A stretch of 64,000 nucleotides of DNA from Kitasatospora sp. NBC_01246. Lineage in GTDB: Bacteria > Actinomycetota > Actinomycetes > Streptomycetales > Streptomycetaceae. The stretch's first letter is position 1; each line of letters begins with the position of its first letter. This document shows, one piece after another, positions 60,234 to 64,000 of the stretch. The stretch covers positions 4,650,001 through 4,714,000 of the forward strand of contig NZ_CP108484.1 in the NCBI RefSeq assembly GCF_036226505.1, given 5' to 3'. A program made the translations under genes and the position numbers. Under the pieces are notes generated by a model. The model saw only the letters and a program-made list of their open reading frames with translations, was not told where the DNA came from and did not search any database.

Positions 60234-60763
60234 GCGCTGTCGCGCCAGACCCCATTGGCCCGCAGCTTCTCCCGACGGTGAATGCCCTCGTACTGGGCGC
60301 CCAGTCGCAGGATCGCGTTGCGGGAGCGGTCGTTGAGCGCGTCCGTCTTCCAGAACACCCGGCCCATGCCCAGGTCCTCGAAGGCGTGGACGAGCAGCAG
60401 CAGCTTGGCCTCGGTGTTGATCGCCGTCCGCCAGGCCGACCGGGCGTACCAGGTGCCGCCGATCTCGACCAGCTCGTTCTGGGCGCTGAAGTCGTAGTAC
60501 CCGGTGATGCCGACGGCCCGCTCGCTCGCGAGGTCGATCACGGCGAACTTCACGGCGGTGCCGGCCGCCACCTCGGCCAGGCGGATGTCGAGGACCTCGC
60601 CCAGCTCCTCCTCCGTCGTCGGCGGGTGGAACGGGATCCAGCGCCAGACGTCCGGGTCGGGGCCGACGGTGGCCCACAGGTCGGACGCGTGGTCCCGGCT
60701 CAGCGGCTCCAGGCGGACGTGGCGGCCGGTCAGGGTGACGGGGGCAGGCAGTTTCGCAGTCAT
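60161..60763 (-). CDS. GNAT acetyltransferase (RimJ/RimL type)
   Basis: The 200-residue protein matches the acetyltransf_3 family (HVRLEPLSRDHA, GTWYARSAWRTAINTEAK, VFWKTDALNDRSRNAILRLGA). ATG at 60763 is chosen because two palindromes upstream would otherwise be inside the gene. The substrate is unknown. Confidence 0.9.
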   Translation of the reverse strand: MTAKLPAPVTLTGRHVRLEPLSRDHASDLWATVGPDPDVWRWIPFHPPTTEEELGEVLDIRLAEVAAGTAVKFAVIDLASERAVGITGYYDFSAQNELVEIGGTWYARSAWRTAINTEAKLLLLVHAFEDLGMGRVFWKTDALNDRSRNAILRLGAQYEGIHRREKLRANGVWRDSAYFSMLADEWPTAKSRLVERLSRG

Positions 60764-60785
60764 GATCCCGAAAGTAGCCAAACTC

Positions 60786-60819
60786 TGCACTAGATGCAAG
60801 AGATTATTGCACTAGTGCA
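60786..60819. promoter_or_regulatory. Tandem palindromes ahead of the acetyltransferase
   Basis: TGCACTAGATGCA (60786-60798) and TGCACTAGTGCA (60808-60819) are two copies of one palindrome centred about 21-22 bp apart, that is on the same face of the helix. A dimeric repressor of the MarR, PadR or GntR kind could bind there. Confidence 0.6.
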
Positions 60820-60840
60820 GATCCAAAATGCCAAGAAGAA

Positions 60841-60871
60841 GGCCCTGCGGGACGCAGTGTCCCGCAGGGCC
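60841..60871 (-). terminator. 13-bp hairpin after purA
   Basis: Arms 60841-60853 and 60859-60871 are perfectly complementary with a 5-nt loop, 15 bases after the purA stop. Confidence 0.85.
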
Positions 60872-60885
60872 TCACATGCTCAGGC

Positions 60886-62169
60886 TCAGACGAACGAGTT
60901 GATCTGGATCGTCTCGTACCGGCCCGGGCCGACGCCGATGGCGGAGATCGGGGCGCCCGACATCTCCTCCAGCGCCTTCACGTAGGCCTGCGCGTTCTTC
61001 GGCAGGTCGGCGAAGGTCTGGGCCTTGCTGAGGTCCTCGGTCCAGCCCGGCAGCGTCTCGTAGATCGGCTTGGCGTGGTGGAAGTCGGACTGGTTGTACG
61101 GGAGCTCCTCGACGCGCTTGCCGTCGATCTCGTACGCGACGCAGACCGGGATCTGCTCCCAGCCGGTCAGCACGTCCAGCTTGGTGAGGAAGAAGTCGGT
61201 CAGGCCGTTGACGCGGGTCGCGTAGCGCGCGATCACGGCGTCGAACCAGCCGCAGCGCCGGTCGCGGCCGGTGGTCACACCGCGCTCGCCGCCGATCCGG
61301 CGCAGCGCCTCGCCGTCGGCGTCCAGCAGCTCGGTCGGGAACGGGCCCGAGCCGACGCGGGTGGTGTACGCCTTCAGGATGCCGATGACCCGGTCGATCT
61401 TGGTCGGGCCGATGCCGGCGCCGGTGCAGGCACCGCCGGCGGTCGGGTTCGACGAGGTCACGAAGGGGTACGTGCCGTGGTCGACGTCGAGCAGGGTGCC
61501 CTGGCCGCCCTCCAGCAGGACGACCTTGTCGGCCTTCAGCGCCTCGTCGAGCACCAGGGTGGTGTCGGCCAGGAACGGCTTGATCTTGTCCGCGTAGCCG
61601 AGGTACTCCTCCAGGACCAGCTCGGCCGGGATGGCGCGGCGGTTGTAGAGCTTCACCAGCAGCTGGTTCTTGTCGTGCAGCGCGGCTTCGATCTTCTGCT
61701 GCAGGATCGACTCGTCGAAGAGGTCCTGGACCCGGATGCCGACGCGGTTGATCTTGTCCGCGTAGGTCGGGCCGATGCCGCGGCCGGTGGTGCCGATCCG
61801 GCGCTTGCCGAGGAAGCGCTCGGTGACCTTGTCCAGGGTGCGGTGGTACGGCGTGATCAGGTGGGCGTTGCCCGAGATCAGCAGCTTGGAGGTGTCGATG
61901 CCGCGCTCGTTCAGCCCGCTGAGCTCGGAGAGCAGCACGCCCGGGTCGATGACGACGCCGTTGCCGATCACCGGCGTCACATTCGGGCTGAGGATGCCGG
62001 AAGGCAGCAGGTGCAGGGCATACTTCTGGTCGCCGATGACCACCGTGTGACCGGCGTTGTTGCCGCCCTGGTAGCGAACGACGTAGTCGACGGAGCCGCC
62101 GAGGAGGTCGGTCGCCTTCCCCTTGCCCTCGTCCCCCCACTGAGCGCCAACGAGCACGAGTGCCGGCAC
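60886..62169 (-). CDS. purA: Adenylosuccinate synthetase
   Basis: The 427-residue enzyme joins IMP and aspartate using GTP in AMP synthesis. Seen are the P-loop WGDEGKGK with catalytic Asp, GHTV with catalytic His, GTTGRGIGPTYADK and TTGRDRRCGWFD. Start is GTG with AAGGGG upstream. Length and motifs are normal. Confidence 0.97.
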   Translation of the reverse strand: MPALVLVGAQWGDEGKGKATDLLGGSVDYVVRYQGGNNAGHTVVIGDQKYALHLLPSGILSPNVTPVIGNGVVIDPGVLLSELSGLNERGIDTSKLLISGNAHLITPYHRTLDKVTERFLGKRRIGTTGRGIGPTYADKINRVGIRVQDLFDESILQQKIEAALHDKNQLLVKLYNRRAIPAELVLEEYLGYADKIKPFLADTTLVLDEALKADKVVLLEGGQGTLLDVDHGTYPFVTSSNPTAGGACTGAGIGPTKIDRVIGILKAYTTRVGSGPFPTELLDADGEALRRIGGERGVTTGRDRRCGWFDAVIARYATRVNGLTDFFLTKLDVLTGWEQIPVCVAYEIDGKRVEELPYNQSDFHHAKPIYETLPGWTEDLSKAQTFADLPKNAQAYVKALEEMSGAPISAIGVGPGRYETIQINSFV

Positions 62170-62232
62170 AGGCGTACACCCCTTCCGGTTGGGGCATCCT
62201 GCGAAGGCCGCAGTCTGCCCCGAGATAGACGA

Positions 62233-62260
62233 AGCCCCTGGCGCAATAGCGCAAGGGGCT
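62233..62260 (-). other. Stem-loop in the purA leader or promoter region
   Basis: Arms 62233-62244 and 62249-62260 pair with one mismatch and a 4-nt loop. It lies 64 bases upstream of the purA start and 36 bases before the divergent kinase-like gene. It may act in the purA leader; no known riboswitch is recognised. Confidence 0.45.
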
Positions 62261-62295
62261 CTTGCACCGAGAGATTACCTGAGGAAGGACCGGTC

Positions 62296-63144
62296 GTGTC
62301 GTCCCTGTCCACGCCCGCAACCGGCGGCCCCGAACCGCTCCTCCTGCTCCTCGACCCGGCGGCCCGGCAGACCGACGGCGAGTCGGTGCGGATCGCGAGG
62401 GACGTCCTGTGCGGAGGGACGGACGCCAAGGTGGCCTACCCGGAGAGCCCTTCCGAACTCGACCGGGTGCTTTCGCACCGGGGCCGCCGCCGACCGGTGG
62501 TGATCGGCTCCGACCTGGCGATGCAACGGGTGCTCCAAGCCCTCTACCGCCAGCGTGAGCTGGGTGCGGACCCGGTCGGCATGGTCCCGGTGGGCCGGTC
62601 CGACGAGCTGGTGGCGGCCCGCGCGCTCGGTGTGCCGGGCGAGCCGGTGCCGGCCGCGCGGGCGGTGCTCGGCGGCGTGCCGCGCAAGCTGGACCTGCTG
62701 GTGGACGACGGTGGCGGAGTGGCGCTCGGCACGGTGCGGATCTCCGGCAGCGGAGCGCGCCGGATAGCGGGCCGTACGGGTGGCTGGCGTTCGCTATGGG
62801 CGAAACTGGCTGCGGCCGAGCAGGGGACCTCACTCACGGTCGAGGCCGGCCGGGGCGAGCACAGCGCGCTGCTCCGGGTCGAGGCGGACGGCCGGCTGCT
62901 GGCCGACCTCGACCAGCCGGTCCGGGTGGTCGAGGTGACCCTGCCGGGCGGGGAGGCGATCGGCGGCGTGATGGAGATCGTGGTCCGCACGCCCGGCGCA
63001 CTGGTGCGCGCCCGGGCGGCGACCCTCGCGGTGACGGGGCGCGGGTTCGGCTACGAGGCGGACGGCCAGCCGGTGGGCCCGGTCCGGGACCGGACCTGGA
63101 CGGTGCACCCGGGCGCCTGGGGGCTCCTGCTCCCGAGCACCTGA
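62296..63144 (+). CDS. Diacylglycerol-kinase-family protein with degenerate active loop
   Basis: The 282-residue protein starts at GTG with GAGGAAGGA upstream. The DAG/sphingosine-kinase fold is suggested by the VVIGSDLAMQRVLQALY block followed by VGMVPVGRSDELVAARALG (compare GGDGT...PLGTGNDFARALG). The GGDG nucleotide loop reads GSDL here, so kinase activity is doubtful. It diverges from purA. Confidence 0.75.
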   Translation: MSSLSTPATGGPEPLLLLLDPAARQTDGESVRIARDVLCGGTDAKVAYPESPSELDRVLSHRGRRRPVVIGSDLAMQRVLQALYRQRELGADPVGMVPVGRSDELVAARALGVPGEPVPAARAVLGGVPRKLDLLVDDGGGVALGTVRISGSGARRIAGRTGGWRSLWAKLAAAEQGTSLTVEAGRGEHSALLRVEADGRLLADLDQPVRVVEVTLPGGEAIGGVMEIVVRTPGALVRARAATLAVTGRGFGYEADGQPVGPVRDRTWTVHPGAWGLLLPST

Positions 63145-63505
63145 GGCCGGGGGAGGCCAGGGGAGAGCCGAACCGAGGACTGAACCCGAGGACTGAACCG
63201 AGGCCCGAAGGGGTCGAAGCGGAGGGCCGAAGACGGCCCCGCGAGGCCCGGCGGCCCCGCCCGGCCCCCGTCGGCCCCTGGGTGAGCAGGCTCACGTTGC
63301 CCGCCGTTAACCTCCGGGCCGTCCGCGGGCGGAAAGGCCCCAACGGGCGCGACCCACAAGGCCAAGCGCCCCTCGCCCGAATTCCGCGCCCTCGAAATCC
63401 GCCCCCGGTAAGGGGTTTTGTCTACGCGCGTTGCCGAGCGATCGCCCAAGAATCCGCGCCGCCCTGGTTCCGGAAGCCTGTGCCAACTGCCCTAGACTCG
63501 AAGGC
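63145..63505. other. Region upstream of purF
   Basis: It holds an imperfect 12-13-bp tandem repeat (GAGGACTGAACC type, about 63,170-63,205), the inverted repeat GTGAGC-AG-GCTCAC (63282-63295), a possible operator, and the purF promoter. No gene is seen. Confidence 0.5.
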
Positions 63506-64000
63506 GTGCCACGTGGTGACGGAAGACTCAACCACGATCTTCTTCCCGGCGAGAAAGGCCCCCAGGACGCTTGCGGCGTCTTCGGTGTCTGGGCTCCCGG
63601 CGAGGAGGTCGCCAAGCTCACGTTCTTCGGCCTTTACGCCCTGCAGCACCGCGGTCAGGAATCCGCGGGCATCGCAGTGAGCAACGGCTCCCAGATTCTC
63701 GTCTTCAAGGACATGGGACTCGTCTCCCAGGTCTTCGACGAGGCCTCCCTGGGGTCGTTGCACGGGCATATCGCCGTCGGACACGCCCGCTACTCGACCA
63801 CCGGTTCCTCGGTCTGGGAGAACGCCCAGCCGACCTTCCGCGCGACCGTTCACGGTTCGCTGGCCCTCGGGCACAACGGAAACCTGGTGAACACCGCCGA
63901 ACTGGCGGCCATGGTCGCCGAACTGCCCGGTGAGGAGCACGTCTCCCGCTCGGGCCGGTCCGCCGCGACCAACGACACCGACCTGGTGACCGCCCTCCTC
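63506..64000 (+). CDS. purF: Amidophosphoribosyltransferase (partial, runs off right edge)
   Basis: The first 165 codons are present. GTG at 63506 is followed by a propeptide-like stretch and DACGVFG, whose Cys is the N-terminal nucleophile of the glutaminase domain. GLYALQHRGQESAGIAV, GHARYSTTG and LGHNGNLVN are typical. It catalyses the first step of purine synthesis. Confidence 0.96.
   Translation, partial: MPRGDGRLNHDLLPGEKGPQDACGVFGVWAPGEEVAKLTFFGLYALQHRGQESAGIAVSNGSQILVFKDMGLVSQVFDEASLGSLHGHIAVGHARYSTTGSSVWENAQPTFRATVHGSLALGHNGNLVNTAELAAMVAELPGEEHVSRSGRSAATNDTDLVTALL

Overview
The window is high-GC (roughly 72 %) actinomycete DNA. Its codon bias, GTG/TTG starts, SARP regulator, MbtH proteins, WhiJ/DUF397-type regulators and origin-proximal housekeeping genes (purA, purF, metG-type MetRS, a parS site) point to Streptomyces or a close relative such as Kitasatospora. 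It is a chromosomal fragment: genes run off both ends.

Region 1 (1 to about 29,990) is part of a non-ribosomal peptide cluster whose left side is outside the window. Two arms diverge: a minus-strand mbtH copy followed by the start of one NRPS (its first adenylation domain looks degenerate), and a plus-strand, nearly identical mbtH copy followed by a 5,610-residue NRPS with five A-T units, four C domains, a degenerate epimerisation-like domain and a fused serine hydrolase of the penicillin-binding-protein type. Between the arms lie a LuxR-type regulator and a MacB/FtsX-type ABC exporter. After the NRPS come a SARP/NB-ARC regulator, an MFS exporter, two Fe(II)/2-oxoglutarate oxygenases (one of the AsnO/VioC family), a small unknown gene and a 50-residue exported peptide. 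Four promoters share an 11-bp-period direct repeat (TATAG-N6-TATAG) ten bases upstream of a possible -10 box, the layout expected for SARP control.

Region 2 (about 30,000 to 37,080) is core genome: pirin, an SseB-domain protein, a long acyl-CoA dehydrogenase, an M18 aminopeptidase and a thioredoxin/NHL protein whose gene contains a parS site.

Region 3 (37,080 to 43,584) is a roughly 6.5-kb integrative element inserted into the 5' end of the NHL gene by a large serine integrase. It supplies a replacement 5' end, so the target gene stays intact, and the displaced host 5' end survives at the far side. A third, decayed copy of the same 5' end at 38,892-38,980 splits the island in two. The left part (about 1.8 kb, lower GC) carries a SLATT-domain membrane protein overlapping a CD-NTase-like nucleotidyltransferase, which looks like a minimal CBASS-type anti-phage system. 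The right part carries the integrase, a small resolvase, an HTH regulator and small unknown genes.

Region 4 (43,700 to 64,000) is again core or species-level genome: an acyltransferase, GNAT enzymes, a LURP-one protein, a DUF350/lipoprotein/glutathionylspermidine-synthase-like trio, HxlR with an imine-reductase-like enzyme, an aldo/keto reductase, a His-rich methyltransferase, paired SMR pumps with a MarR regulator, CutA, methionyl-tRNA synthetase, an ARMT1-type phosphatase, a truncated phosphotransferase ending in a 16-G run, a WhiJ-like HTH/DUF397/ATPase group, purA, a DAG-kinase-like protein and the start of purF.
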